Assembly (NCBI GenBank): GCA_021014325.1 | Contig: CM037472.1 | Coordinates: forward strand, 11,222,001 to 11,286,000 | From: Plazaster borealis | Lineage: Eukaryota; Echinodermata; Asteroidea; Forcipulatida; Labidiasteridae | DNA: 64,000 nt | Direction: 5' to 3' | Shown: positions 33,609 to 47,200 of the stretch, in pieces | Layout of the letters: the number at the start of each line of letters is the position of its first letter | Position numbering within the stretch: the first letter of the stretch is position 1 | Position numbers and translations under genes: made by a program | Notes under the pieces: model-generated | What the model was told of the DNA's origin: nothing | Database searches by the model: none | What the model saw: the letters and a program-made list of their open reading frames with translations, nothing else

Positions 33609-36600
33609 ATGGAGGAGTGTAGCCAAATGGGGCGGAACTTAAGAGGCAGGTGGGAGGCGTTTATCTGCTTCCCCCCAGGAGATACGACAGAGGCGCTTCA
33701 GAGGGTAAGCCATTCATCCAGTCATAACACCTCATGCATAGGCTCTGAATTTTGATTGGCTGAGAGCAGGGCCCGATTTTATAAAGCATGTAAGCATTAA
33801 AAACTTGCTTAGCACAAAAATATATTGCTTAGCAGAAATAGGTTACCAGCCAAAATACCATACAGGTTACATTGCTGCGACTGGTATCCCACTCAATTCT
33901 TGCTTATCAAGGATATTTGCTAAGCAGAATTATCTGCTTAACAGCTTTATGAAATTGGGCCCTGGTCACATGATATGCATCAGGCCGACCGGCGATTCTG
34001 GCAGAGAAAGATTACCATGCTCATAGAAACGACTGCAGCCTTTCTGTTTTTGGCATGGAAAACGTCATCATGCAATGTACTTGGTCTTTTTGCTGGTTTG
34101 AGTCATTAGAAAAACTTCTCCCTGTCTGTATTCATGTAGACCCATTGCACAACGCGCGGCGTACTCACTGCGCCTATCCTGGGTGTCATTTTGGGTGTCA
34201 AAATCGTATACAAACATGCACAAAAGAGAGTTTTGACACCCAAAATGACACGCATTATCGGAGGCGCGTTCCGGGTCTATAGAAATCAATAGGTCCCCCT
34301 TGCATAACGCGAAACGCTACAGATACGCTGAGGTCACGCGCACGTTTTTATGCACAGAGAACAGCTAGCGTTCAATGATCTGCCTCCTTTTTGAGAGAGT
34401 GACGTCATATGCAATGGGTCTATAGAATCTATGTAAAGATGTTAACAAAAATTAATCTGTCATCTCTCAGTGATCAGGGATCATCTCAATGTATAATCTA
34501 CTCGTTGGGGTCAACATTTGCAATACTATCTAATCATCTGTCCTTGGTTGTACTTTGATTCTGTATCAAGCCAAATCAACTATGCTTTAAAGGCACTGAA
34601 CACGTTTGGTAATTGTCAAAGACCAGTGTTCTCACTTGGTGTATCCCAACATATGCATAAAATAACAAGGCTGTGAAAATTTTAGCTCAATTGGTCATTG
34701 AAGTTGCAAGAAAATGATGAAAGAAAAAAATCCTTGTTGTACAAATGTGTGTGCTTTCAGATAGGAATAAAAGGCTTCTTGCAAGAAGTTTTTATTATTT
34801 TGTTGAGAAATTACCTCTTTCTCAAAAACTACGTTACTTCAGAGGGAGTCGTTTCTCACAATGTTTTATACTATCAACAGCTCTCCGTTGCTCGTAACCA
34901 AGTAACTTTTTATGCTAATATATATTTTGAGTAATTACCAAACGTGTACAGTGCCTTTAAAACATTGAGCTAGTCAAACCAATGTACATTGTTAAGACAC
35001 CATTCAGGATGTAGGACTCAAGAATGGACTAACCACTTCACGTCGGATGACATCTTTTTCTGATATACAATGTACTTTTCCAAACTGGATATTTTTTTTT
35101 ACTCCCTGAACAACTTTGGAGCGTTTTTAATTTTTGCAGTCAATAAGATGGCTGACATGTTCACCTGGACAATCCATTTTGTACTATGCACCTACCGTGC
35201 TACGCTTTCTTTCCCTGTACAAAGTGGGACAGAAGGTGCTGGAATTCATGCTCGTAATCTCCTTGTTGCGAGGTTTATTGTGTAATTATTTATGGCGTGT
35301 CGTGGCCGAGCGAATAAGAGCACCGGACTCAAGCTCTGGTGTTTCTGATCAGCAGAGTGTGGGTTCGAGTCCCAGTTGTGACACTTGTGTCCTTGAGCAA
35401 GACACTTAACCATTATTGCTGCATCCTTCGGATGGGACGTAAAGCCGTTGGTCCCGTGTGTTGTGTAATGCACGTAAAAGGCACTTATCGAAAAGAGAAG
35501 GGGTTCGCCCCGGTGTTCCTGGTTTGATTGGCTGCATATTGCGCCACAGCACCTTGTAAACCATTACATGGTGCTATGTAAAGGAGTAGGTCTCATACTT
35601 ACGTAGCCCCACATACCTTGCAGGAAAATACTGAATGTTGAAGCGCCCTGAGCGTCACTGAGTGACGGATATGTGCGCTATATAAGAAGCCAATATTATT
35701 ATTATTATTAATCCCCGATTCCAGACCTTTTACCATTTTGTCATACAAATGTGGCTTACAAGAATGGACAGGCTGCCACCACTGCTTAGTATTCGGCTCA
35801 ATTGGGGGGGGGGGGTAAGTTTGAGCACTTGGAGAGTCAAGAATACATGTAACATGGCAGATTAAAAATGCAGTGCCTGTGTTTGGATAAAAGGATTCAA
35901 AAATTAATTTTCACATAATTCAACGAATTAGAAAAGTTACATGTTTGTGTAAGGACAAAATTGACCCCCAAAAAATTGATTTCTGACACCAGGAACAGTA
36001 GGTACAGTATTTCACGATGGTTTATGTTTTGTGCTGCATATAGAGGCTGCTGCATAGGTTATATAAATGTATTGTATTATTATAAAATGTATTATTATTA
36101 TTAAAGGAATTGTATATGTTTGGTAATTAGAAACCCATTGCTTGTTTCAATCCTATATAGTTGTAGATACCATAAAACTAACATGTGAACATTTCATTTC
36201 AAAAGGTGGTAGCATTTTTGAGATATTGCCGAAAATCTTGTCCACGCAGGAAGAATAATCTGCAATTGGAATACACAATCTCAAAAACGTTACGCATTAA
36301 CGCTCCTCAGATTCAAATTTTCGGGGGATAAAAAGTGACATATTTTTCTATAACCGCAGTACTTCGAAGTGAAAAGTTTCTCAAAATGCATTAATACTAT
36401 CTAAAGCTGCTGTACTTCTTACCAAGTAAGTTTTTATTACCATTGATTTCAGAGTCATTACCAAACGTATACAGACCCTTTTTATAGACATCGCCTTCAG
36501 CTCAGTCTATTAGCAGTGGCCAGACACCAACCAACCTGTCACCGAGCTGAATACATTGGAAGGAGTGATTTACATATTTACTAAATTAAGCATTCTTTCA

Positions 36601-38265
36601 AAATCACAAGACAAGCCAGTTATGTATCACCCTGAACCTACATGTAATTGCACAAACAGATGATACATTACTCATGCAGACATTTTATAACCACCTTGAC
36701 ATTTAAGTGCTTAAAGGCACTGAACACGTTTGGTAATATTGTCAAAGACCAGTATTCTCACTTGGTGTATCCCAACATATGCATAAAATGACAACCCTGT
36801 GAAAATTTGGGCTCAGTTGGTCATTGAAGTTGCAAGAAAATAATGAAAGAAAAAACACCCTTGTTGCACAAATTTGTGTGCTTTCAGATGCCTGAAAAAG
36901 GCTTCAGGCCTGAAGTCTTTTTCAGATTCAAATATTTTAGTGAGAAATTACCTCTTTCTCATAAACTACAATACTTCAGAGGGAGTCGTTTCCTACAATG
37001 TTTTATACTATTAATAGCTCTCCGTTGTTAGTTTCCAAGTAAAGGTTTATGTTAATATATATTTTGTGTAATTGCCAAGCGTGTCCAGTGCCTTTAAAGG
37101 GAAAGTGACTGTTTTGAAGAGTAAATTAACACTCATCCAGTAGCTTTCAATAACCACACCATCCCTGACAGCTAAAAATATTTGATCAGCTTCAGTGGCC
37201 GCTGATGAAAACATTGAAAAACGGAAAACTGGATTTCGTGCACGGGTCACATCAGGCATATTTTGATTGAGGCAATCTATGTATAAATGGGTTCTCCAGA
37301 TGTTCTTTCCTTGACTTTAATAATATATGAGAATGACATATAGGGGCCTATGTGAAGAAATGTTTCTACATGTTAGAAGCATTCGATAATCAGTGAGCTG
37401 TCGGATTAAAATTAATCAAGTTTGTTACATGAACAAGTTTCGTACGTTGTCTTTAAATAAGAGAACATCGCCGAAAACTTGACATATATTTATCCATATA
37501 GGAGAAACATTCGCTGCTAGAGGATTTCCTTCGCGCCTTTTTAGTGATGTCTGCAAATCCTGCCATCGACAAAGAAGATCTGGTAAACTTCTGGTGAGTC
37601 TGTGTTTGTTTTGTTTTCATTAATCAGGAAATGTTGTGGGAAAAGTGTTACCATGGAGTGAAACTAAGCGGAAATCATAGAAGGCGGAGGGTATAATGAG
37701 CATGAAATACATGTGTGTGTTATTGAACTGTCCATTTCCTGTTTACAAATCAGGTTGGTTAAGGACAGGGGATGTGTCTTTTCCATAATTGATGGGTTTG
37801 GCCTCCAAAGGATTACGACATTTGTAATAATAATAACTGATTTTTCTAGACAGGCTTCTCAAAGCACTTAGGCCTAAAAAAACAAAAATGTTATGTTGGC
37901 GTAACGGGCCAGAAAAAATAGGGTAGGTTTAAAAAAATAAAAAAAACCATCCAGGGTCGGCCGTATTTTTAGGGTCGGTCAGGTTACGCCAACATAACAA
38001 TTTTGTTGGCCTTATTATGTTTAACCCTTTAGAGACTATAGCGGCCACAAGCGGCTTGTAACAAAATGCCCATAACGGCCACAAACGGCCGCAAGATTTG
38101 ACCTACTTCCATTCACACCAAGAAGTCAAAGTAAAGGTCAAGTCCAGAAATGAAATTTTCCAATGTTTCCTATGTTAACACAGTATCCCAATTTCTAAAA
38201 ACAAAATCAATTTTCTATTTCACGTTTTTGTTGTTGACTGGATAGAAAATTGATTAAAAAGTAAT

Positions 38266-38297
<32 letters not shown>

Positions 38298-41248
38298 TTA
38301 TTTACCCTGGGGAGACCTCTCAGCAAAACACTGTTTTTCAGAGGTGCCCAGCAGCTACAAACAAACATTAAAATAAAATAAAATAACAAGAACATCAAAA
38401 AGATATAAAAAGATAAATAACGGCCAAATTAAGGTAAAGGCCAAGGTAAAGGCCATATATATATAAGGTAAAAACAAACAAACAACACAGAATAAAAACC
38501 ACAAGTATATGTACAATAAAGACAAAGGTTAAAATCTAGGCCTGGCTGACTTCCATTCACCCCCCCCCCCCCACCCCCAAAAAAAAGGGAAATGACAGTC
38601 ATAAATTCATGAGTGATCTTGAAATCGTGTGTTTTCTGCCATGAAACCTGATTGCAGATCAGAAACCACAACCGTAGCCATGTTTTTACAAGGGCAGTAA
38701 TTTAACATGAGGGCCCAAGTTTCAGTTTTTCTCCATAACTTATATATTGTACTGTATTTTATTGCATCAGACGATAATGTCATACTACAATGTCAGTGGA
38801 GTCACCAGACATTTTCATTTGGAGATGGGTGAGGGGGGGGGCAAGGGGTCCCCCACACTGCGCCCCCTCTGGTTAAGCCACTATACAGTGTACATGTGCA
38901 TTGTTCATGTATTATGCCTTATTTTGTTTAAAAATAAATAGAATTGTATTTTACAAATTCAGTTGGGTAGTGCTTATAAGTTGAGAATATTTCATTGGTT
39001 GGTTTTATGGTGTTTTTTTATTGCCAACAAGGTGAAAAAACCCACTCTCACATTCATACCATGTATGATTCTTTGCTAGTTTTGCGTTTTCCACAATTCT
39101 TTGTCAGAATATTTTACAACGGTATTTTGTTAACATTATTATAATAATCTAAACACTTACATAGTGCTCTTACGCAGAAAAGGTACCACAACGCTTTACA
39201 ACAATAAATATTACAACAATTAACAATACAAAGGAATGAGAATGAAATAAATAGCATAGTATTTTTCTATTTCCAGCAATGACATTCACAGCGTCTTCAA
39301 CATACTTGTGCGTCAATTTATGTCGGACGTTCAAGAGTTGGCCCCCAGCCACCAGAACCCTCCCTCCCTCCAGGAGCCACCTCTAGCCAAGAGTCCCCTA
39401 ATGGAGTTCCTGATGCATGGAAGAGGCTGGCTAATCCTAAATGCTCTGTGTAATCTCTCCAGCCAGGTAAATAGGAATAATAATAATAACTAGTTCTCAT
39501 ATAGTGCATTTCACAATAACGTCTCAATGCGCTTTACATTAGTGCCCTGGTCATTGGGCCAATAACATTCCTGTAATCTTTCTCGGCTCCCTGGGGAGTA
39601 TACAGCCCTGAGGTGCCGTGGCGCTCCAAAGGCTTTTCAAACACAATATCAACCTCTAACCTTGCAGGTACCCATTTGTACCCCTGGGTGAAGAGAAGCA
39701 CTTTTAGTAAAGTATCTTGCTCAAGGATACAAGTGTCATGACCGGGATTCGAACCCACACCCCGATGACTTAACCATCGGAACTTGAATTCGCTGCTCTA
39801 AACCACTCGACCACATGACACCCCATTACCCACTTCCGCATTCATACTTTGCATGATTCTTTGAATCTTTGAATTTTTGTCAGAATATTTTACAACGGTA
39901 TTTTGTTAACAGATATCCTTTATCATTATGTAGTAAGTGTCCTTCTGACCAAGGTGCGTGGTTATGAAATTGGATTACTGTTACAGCACCAAAACCTAGG
40001 CTCACCAAGTTGGATGCATTTATGGGGTGTCGTGGTAACTCAACACTGATGAGAGTGGTATACTGGGTTTGATGCTATGAGTGGGTGACCTTGGGGTACA
40101 GTACAAATTCCATCAAGCAAAAATCATGAGATGGATTTTGGAAGAAGGGGTGTTTATCATTAAAAAAACATCAGGACAAGATCATGAACACATTAAACAA
40201 AACTGAAAACAAAACCAATTGACAGAATGGAGGTGTCCCCTCCTACTATTGTGGCATGTCATTGCCGAGCGGTCAAGCGCACTAGACTCAAGGGAGCTCT
40301 GGTGTTTCTGATCAGCAGAGTGTGGGTTCGAGTCCCAGTCTTGACACTTGTGTCCGTAAGCAAGGCACTTAACCATTATTGCTTCGTCCTTCGCATGGGA
40401 CATAAAGCCGTAAGGTTACGTGTCTTGTGTAAGAGAAGGGTTTGCCCCAGTGTTTCACGAACAGGATCGAACTTAATCTGACAATGAAATGTTAAAGATG
40501 GTGACATTTTGCACTTTGAGTTCAATTCCATCATCAGAAGCATTTGTAGTTTTTTCAATTCAATTCAACTCGACATTTATCTCCATATTGGTGAAAAAAG
40601 GAGAATATTAAACAAATTTAGAGCAATGATTTAAATCAAGGACTGATTCAGAAAAAATATATAATGAAAACAATAAATAATGACATGAAAATAATAATTA
40701 TAATGAAATGGGTCCGGAGCAAACCATGATGGGGGCATTTTCGGAAGCCAAAAGGAGGCTTGTATTGAAATGTCAACTGACAAATATGAGACAAAACAAA
40801 CAAATAAAAGCATAAACAAAAGCAAAAACAAAAACAAGAAACAAACAAATATTAAAATTTTAACTCAAACATGTCAAAGGAGAATACGTTGAACGAAAGT
40901 AAAAATGACGATGATAAAACTAAAAAGAAGGTGGTAATAACCACAATGACTAGATGGAGTTTAAGTTTCTTGATCGAAGACACAAGTGTCACGACCGGGA
41001 TTCGAACCCACACTCCAATGATTCAGCAACTAGACTGCCATTAGTTAGGTCTCTATTTTCACCTTGAATGTGGTGGTGGTATCATACATTGTATTTGTTC
41101 AAACTTTATGTAATATTAGTGCAAATTTAACCACTTTCTACGCACCCTGTTTATGTACAGGCTCTTGACTTCAGTCCGGACTTTGTGTGCCTCCTTGTTC
41201 AATTTATTGAGGAAGCTCTAAATTTACCCATCGGTGATAAGGAAAAAG
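33609..41248 (+). CDS. LYST: LYST exons 1-4 (N-terminus)
   Basis: Exon 1 (33609-33704) starts at the first ATG after an in-frame TAG (33600-33602) and reads MEECSQMGRNLRGRW to EALQR, ending at GTAAGC. It joins in phase 0 to EKHSLLEDFLRAF in exon 2, which matches the start of vertebrate LYST (NSLAREFL). Exon 3 carries SVFNILVRQFMSDVQ and FLMHGRGWLILNAL; exon 4 carries ALDFSPDFVCLLVQFIEEAL. The start exon has no homology support of its own beyond continuity of frame and helix. An alternative start is the Met in exon 2 (FLVMSANP), which would cut off the conserved LLEDFL segment. Confidence 0.8.
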
Positions 41249-44200
41249 GTAAGATCTGTTTTCAGATTTTTGCAAAATGGTTTGTGGTTTGTAAGCAGCC
41301 TTCACTCCTAATGTTTAGGGCCCCCCCAAAAAAAAATAAAATAAAAATCTGTTTCCAGTTACCCAAACGACCCTAAGGTATACTTGAAGGTCTATTTTGT
41401 AGTTTGTTTGAACAATGTATCTGCTATCAACTTGTGTAAATATACATGGAGATTACATGTAAATCTCTGCCGTTAAATAACTTCTTGCTTTATGAATATT
41501 TCCTAATGACTAATATATGGTTTGAAGTTCCCAAGGTTAAGCCGAGGGAACTAGGTTGTCAACTTCCAATACCAAAGGGAGCTAATAGCAACTGTCCACT
41601 GGAAATAAACCATGTTATATTTGTTTGTATACCTCATATCGTTCGACATCATTGAGCTCAAGAAAAGGCTTTTTGACAAATCGTCACCGCTTTCATGAAG
41701 GGACAAGCATGTCAGAAATCACATTTTTTACAATTTTGAGTTGTTTTCACTCCTTGCTGTTAAACATGATGGTCGGGTTGGCGTAGTGGTATCTTTCCTC
41801 GCCTTTCACCTCTAGGACCCTGATTCAAATCCCGCTGGGGCGACTACGTGGTTTGGGTTTTCAGTCCCTACCTGACTGCGTGGGTTTTCCCTGGAGTATT
41901 TCTCTAGGGTTTTTCCTCCCACATCTAAAACTGAAATTTCCTTCTTTGTCTTCTCCCCATTGGGTTCTTGGCTAGTATAGTGATTAAGTTCACTTTTCTG
42001 AGAGTCCTTGGCTTCACAACCAGAATAAATGAAATGAAATTAAATGAAATGAAATGATTCGAAGCCATCCCCAACTGCTGCTTACTCAAAATTACGCTTA
42101 GCAGAAGTGGGCATTCATCTAATTTGCATTTTGTGTTTTCAAAAGAGACGGTCATCCCCAAATAATGTGCAAAATATATTGTATAGAAATGGATTGGCAT
42201 TTTCACAAAGAGAAGAGCTTGTCAGCGTGCGTGTGATCGTGTGACATGCCAGCCCTTCTCTATGTACAAAACATACACTATTAGATGTGTGCAAAAGTAG
42301 GTTATTGTTCTTTTGCGACTCCACGAAGAGACGGGCATGTTTGACAAGTTATTGTGTTAATTAACCAAAGATTTGGTAATTTGAAAATAATGTATTGATA
42401 AGGTTTAACTCTTTGAAAAACACATTAGGGTACTTAAACTGCACATGAAAGGTTAAATACTGTAGAGTTTTTTAGTTTTGAATTAAGCAGATTTATAATG
42501 TGATTATTTCAAAATGTTCTTTGGCATGTTTTGACATACCCGTCCCTTCGTGAAAACAGTGACGAAATGTGTGCCACCATCTTTTCATGTGAGCGATGTT
42601 CAAGCGTGTGTAATATTACTTTCATTAACATAAAATTGTGTAAAAAATATGGAAAATACAGAAATGTGGCCTGTATGTGAGCATTTTATGAAAATATCAG
42701 TTATCAGTTAGTAATTAGCATATTAGCAAATATCCAAATTGTGTTCTTTACTGTTTAACTGTTTAATTGTTATTTTCCCTCTCTTCTGATAAAGATCGCA
42801 GTGTCAAGATCCCCAAGCTGGAATCTTGTCTCCAGAAGAAGAAGTTCTCTAAGAAGACCCTGATGTCAATAGGATTTGCCAATTCCCGCCGGCCGGTCCT
42901 GAGGAGTTATCCCACCTCTAACCCATCCTCTCCATCCAGGCTCCCCTCCATGGGAAATAGTCCCCATTTCTGGCGTAAGACCGGCAGTAGAGACCGCATT
43001 TGTAACCATTCCTCGGATTCGGACTCCGGGGAGCAGAGATCATCCAGGAGTTCACTGAAGGAATCCAAGCATGTGTATCCCAGGCAAGCCCCCCTGCCCA
43101 AAGTGGCTATTTTAGGGGAGGTCCCCATTGTGGATTGGAAACCTAGTGTCGACTACCATCAGTGTAAAGGCCAGGGAGAAGATGTGGATGCCTTTGATCT
43201 TTGCCTGGTTCTGTTGTCATTGTTGGAAAGACTCTGTGGCAGTGAGGTCATGCAGTCGATCAAGAGGAATGCCCTGGCGCTCTTCCTGGCCCCGAAACTC
43301 ACAGATGTATTGACCTACTTGAACAATCGCACCGCTGGAATTGCAACGACGGGTTCGTCGAGTGACACATCCACATCAGCACACAGTAACTACTGGACCC
43401 TTGATCTGATTGGGACATTACAGAAGCTGGTACTCCGCATTGTTGTCAGCTTGTGTATGTACAGCTGCACACAGCATTACGAAGCACCAAAACTAGCTTC
43501 CAGTGGAATTCTCTTCACATTGTTACAGATTGCCAAGTGTGTTGGACAGAACGTCAACACACAACCAGAAACAGTTTCCTCAAAAAACAAAGACACATTA
43601 AACACAGCCTCGATGAATGATAGTAATAAACAAAATGAAGGTGGCGAGGCCAAGATCCAGCAGGAGATTAAAGAATCCTCTACTCCGGACACTTGGAAGG
43701 ACCTTCCACACTGCCATGTGCATTACATCAACGAGATACTCCATGGAGTTATCCTCTTACTCATGGGTGTGATGCACAGTTGTTGTGACAACCAGATTGT
43801 GGTCACCCATGCCATGGCCCTTCTGAACGAGTTTGCAATGAACGGCGGCTACACCTTCACAGAGTCTCTCCTTGAATTCTTGGACCAGGAGATAAGACGT
43901 CTCGGAGAGGACTCACCTGAGTCACAGTTACTCAAGGAGTGTATTGTGAACCTTCTGAGTAGTATGTCGAAACTTCTCATTGCAACCAAGAGAGCTAAGC
44001 TAGAGTATGTACACAAGTTCCAGTGTCTGAAGCGGACACATAACACCTGTGATTATACTCATTACACACATCACCACCACAGCATGTTTGGCATTGCGTA
44101 CAGCACTTATGAGGACTTGAAACAGACACGCGTGAAAAGCCTTCCCCTGGAAGGAACTAACAACCCCCTGTTCAGAGCACGGCAATCCAAATGCTGCATT

Positions 44201-47200
44201 GCTGTCATTATCGAGATGATGTTGGGCCTGCTGATGAAGGTACAGTACAAAGGTTTGACAATACGAGTCCTCTTCGCCCTGGAGCAAGGAGGAATCTGCT
44301 GCTGCCTTCCGCCCAAACTCATCGTTTCTGTCTTCTTGAGAAGCCTCCAGAGGCAACCAGCAGCCATGAGGAGCTACCTTCTCAGTGTCCTCGGCAAGCT
44401 GGTTCTGGAACAACTCGGTGGCAGTGAGCGCTCCGAAGGAGCCATCCGTGGAATCTGTGAGGAGTGTGCAAACCTGGAAGTCCAACATCCCCACGTTTCA
44501 GCAAAGGAGATGAAAAACATGGACCATTACATGTCTAGCGATAGCGCGATCTGTAGTGACGGGAGCCAGCATGAGGAAGATGAGCGCTCTAGCAGATGGA
44601 AGGTGCTCGATCTCTACACTCCGATACTCATGAGTGAGGATGAGGTTCTCAGCCAGCAAATATCCGTCCACTTACTGAATCTTGTCAGACATAGTAACAA
44701 AGTTATCAAGGAGGAACTGTACTTCAATGTCTTCCTATCTTGCTTCAGATATGGAAGCAGTGATACCGTAGACGGATCCCGCACTCTACCTTGTGTTACC
44801 TCACCCTCAGTGCTTGGACATATCTTCTGTTCTCTGCCTCTGCTTCTGAATACGTTGTCTGCACAGATGCAGTTCCTTGTCGAAGGAGGATTGACGCAGC
44901 TGGTAAAACTCTTGGATCTGCCAACAACACGATTGCACGTCCTCAGGGTGTTTGAGGTTCTTATCTTATCTGAGGAGAGCCAGGGTGCCTTAATTGAGAA
45001 TCACGCTCCATCAGACACTACAGACAGTGGTGGTTCCAAAGACGAGAACGGGGATACTTTTAGCGTTGTCCAAGCATTCATAGAGGTCGTCTGCAACATG
45101 CTTCCATGTAAACCGCAAACGGAAAAAAAGACTGTAAGCCATCAACAAGACAAAGAGTCCCATGAAGAATGGCTACTATCCTGTGAAGTAATCGAGGATC
45201 CTGTTGAACCAGATGTCTACAGAGTCACACAAAATAGCACCCTTATTGAAGAAGGTAAAGCGGCCTTTGCTGCAAGTTTAGACACACTGGAGGAAGTCGA
45301 GGATAGCAAAGAGATGTACGACTCCTTTGAGGTGTTACTTGGGAAGCCAGATCATCTGAGTAAGATGAGCGAAGCAACACTCTCCAAAGCCGCTGATGTG
45401 TGGCGAGTCGCTGGGAACATACTTCTTCACAGCAACCGCTTTCAGGAGCAGTTCGTCCTTCAACGACTCGATGTATTGGCTAATGATCTATTCGTGGAGG
45501 CCCTGGTGGGCATGACCAGGATGTGGAAGATGTGTGAAGACCTCCCAGTTACCTTGTCATTATACGACGACGATATAGGAAGGCTGAGGACGATATCGGA
45601 GTTTAGACCTATCCCGCTTAATGTCTTCCAAATCTTACTGGATATCGTTGGGTCGCTGCTCAGGATCTGCCTGACGTTGCAAGGACATGCAGAAAATGAA
45701 CAGGTAAGCTTGGGGTCTGGTTGCGTGAAGCAATTTTTACAGGCAACATGGAGGCAACCAACTGAGCTACATGGCGAAGGGATCACTTCAGTTCAGTAGC
45801 CTCGGATACATTTTTAAAACAGTGTCTCACCTTTGTTTAGACAGTGATGAAAAAAATGTTGAGAAAATTAAAATGTAAATAGTGTTTTTCTTTCATAAAC
45901 ATTGCCTGGAACTGGTTGCCTGTAAATTACTATGTGTGACATGCTGTAGCCCTAGTAACTATTTCAATTGTTTGAAAGTTGCATCGCCCAGTTTTTTTGC
46001 CGAAAGACCAAAAACGTGTAGAAACAAATTGTGACAAATGGTGCTGTTTCAGAACGAAAAAGATACGTAACAAGTTTTAAAATGCCATGCACAATGCATG
46101 AGATAATTGTAACATGCATTATTGTTTGCACATGGCTGTCGGTAATGTGAGATAAAGTCAGGTTCCAGAAGCAACTCATTTTGTATCTTTAAAGGTAGGG
46201 TCATAGATTGATAAGTACTCCAAAACATAATGCCTGTAAAAACTTACTTGGTGAGAAGCACTGTAGCTGTTGATACAATAAGCTATTTTGAGAAAGGATT
46301 GACTTCAATGTATACATGGTTTGGATAATTTTTCACCCCAAAACATTTGAATCTGAGAAACGATTCATGCATGAATCGTTTTCTCAGATTTCTGATGTTT
46401 GGTTACCAGAGATCGGTTGGTACCCTCTGTCACCTCACTAAATGTGGATGGACAGTTGTTTGCTGTTTTCTCAGCAAGTAGACACTGTATTCAGCTGAAA
46501 CTTTCACATGTAATTTTATTGTATATTTCTTTATGATTTTGTCTATATATCTGTATTACGTTAACAAAAACCAGTCTATGACCCTATCTTTAACTGACTA
46601 AATTACTAATCATTTATATATTTTTATTTTTTTGATCAGTGTTTCAAATGAATGTTTATGATTTACAATCTCCAACGGCATCCTTAACGTGTGTAACAAT
46701 TAAAATATGGAGACCGCCAACATTACATAGCTCAGTGAGTCACTTGGTAGAGCGCCGGCATGTTAATCCGGAGGTCGCAGGTTCAAGTCCCGCTCTAATT
46801 AATTTTTCTTTGTTCAACCCAAAATTATTTAAATTTTACCTAGTCAGTTCCCCTTGTGGTTTATTAATTGATACAATTAAAAATGCTCGCTTCAAATTTA
46901 ATGATGAATTTTGATGCTACGTGTACCTTAAAGTTTTCACAAACTGTTTTTGGGTCCGCGAGCAGTTGTAAAAAGCTGCACCTAGCACCTCAAGCTAGCA
47001 TTTTAAACCAAAAAACGTTAGATATCATTCATGTTTTCAATTTTTAATTTATCGTGCAAGTCTCGCGTGTATTCAAATATTTTTGATATCAAATAATAAA
47101 CCACAAGGGAAACTGACTGCGTAAATTTTAAATGATTTGGGGTTGAACAAAGAAAAGTTTACTTTGAACCAACGACCTCCGGAATAACGTGCCGGCGCTC

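Noticed and set aside
34055..34289. Open frames on both strands
   Set aside because: They lie across the inverted repeats of the TAGACCC-ended MITE.
35292..35375. A working tRNA-Leu/Ser gene
   Set aside because: A and B boxes are present but no matching 3' acceptor strand follows; the SINE-1 body continues instead.
44000..44494. Long - strand frame opposite LYST exon 5
   Set aside because: Antisense shadow of a conserved coding exon; no independent protein features.
45704..45799. Extension of the LYST exon 5 frame to 45799
   Set aside because: A consensus donor at 45704 joins in phase to exon 6; the tail has no family similarity.
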